The notes under the pieces: generated by a model
Databases searched by the model: none
What the model saw: only the letters and a program-made list of their open reading frames with translations
What the model was told of the DNA's origin: nothing
Assembly: GCA_018830415.1 (NCBI GenBank)
Contig: JAHJSJ010000187.1
Span: 1 to 17,217 of the forward strand
Length of the DNA stretch: 17,217 nucleotides
Source of the DNA: Alphaproteobacteria bacterium
GTDB lineage: Bacteria > Pseudomonadota > Alphaproteobacteria > Sphingomonadales > Sphingomonadaceae
Direction of reading: 5' to 3'
Shown: piece by piece, positions 17,068-17,217 of the stretch
Layout of the letters: each line of letters opens with the position of its first letter
Numbering within the stretch: position 1 is the first letter of the stretch
Position numbers and translations under genes: made by a program

Positions 17068-17217
17068 AGCATGTGCTCCCCATAGGTCAGTCGCAGAACG
17101 GCGGCAGCCTCAACCGCAGCCGCTTCGCGTTCGAGGATGTCGAGTTCGAGCAGCGCCAGCGCGGTGCGGGCGGCGATCACGTCGATCAGATCGGCGCGGC
17201 CTGCGGCAAAGCTCGCG
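17064..17217 (-). CDS. Outer-membrane factor of the Cus system, C-terminal 50 residues only
   Basis: The minus strand is open from the right edge to the TGA at 17064-17066 and encodes 50 residues beginning ASFAAGRADLIDVIAARTAL. The F-x-x-GRADL-DV pattern and the following Leu/Ala-rich helix (LLELDILEREAAAVEAAAVL) resemble the C-terminal helical repeat of TolC/CusC-type outer-membrane factors. Its stop overlaps the cusB start by 4 nt. In this operon position it is very probably the CusC-equivalent channel. Most of the gene lies outside the window. Confidence 0.75.
   Translation of the reverse strand, partial: ASFAAGRADLIDVIAARTALALLELDILEREAAAVEAAAVLRLTYGEHML

Overview
The window reads as a stretch of chromosome from a GC-rich alphaproteobacterium, most probably Sphingomonadales and perhaps Erythrobacteraceae. 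The evidence is the high GC at third codon positions, the lptB-rpoN pair, an intracellular PHB depolymerase of the alphaproteobacterial type, a large periplasmic M13 peptidase, and short palindromic repeats of the CCCCGGACTTGATCCGGGG type that I recall from sphingomonad intergenic DNA. The placement is inferred from gene content; no search was run. Genes are dense, and no gap between genes exceeds about 250 bases.

Layout. (1) 1-1942, minus strand: hisS followed by prfA, cut by the window edge. (2) 2064-2594, plus strand: inorganic pyrophosphatase, divergent from hisS. (3) 2623-2991, minus strand: a small membrane protein of unknown function. (4) 3241-5537, plus strand: lptB and rpoN, 11 bp apart. 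(5) 5586-6747, minus strand: undecaprenyl-diphosphatase followed by a GlsB/YeaQ-like small membrane protein. (6) 6987-11180, minus strand: an MsbA-like ABC exporter, then a secreted M13 zinc metallopeptidase with a clear intrinsic terminator. (7) 11361-12599, plus strand: phaZ, divergent from the ABC exporter, with a 17-bp palindrome between them. (8) 12610-12711: a decayed transposase fragment. (9) 12698-17217, minus strand: a Cus-type Cu(I)/Ag(I) efflux operon in the order outer-membrane factor (3' end only), cusB, cusA, with 4-nt start/stop overlaps at both junctions.

Most of the content is housekeeping: translation (hisS, prfA), pyrophosphate removal (ppa), the envelope (lptB, uppP), sigma-54 transcription and carbon storage (phaZ). 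The specialised cargo is the copper/silver pump. Its RND subunit has all three methionines of the E. coli CusA metal site at the same residue numbers (573, 623, 672), and its adaptor keeps the three-methionine spacing of the CusB N-terminus.

The least ordinary signals lie at gene ends. Two inverted pairs of a roughly 33-nt REP-like element are present. One pair fills the whole hisS-prfA gap: hisS ends in the loop of one hairpin, and prfA starts 4 nt after the other. At the other end of the window, cusA terminates inside what looks like an IS630-family transposase relic. I did not find a convincing new multi-gene system here.
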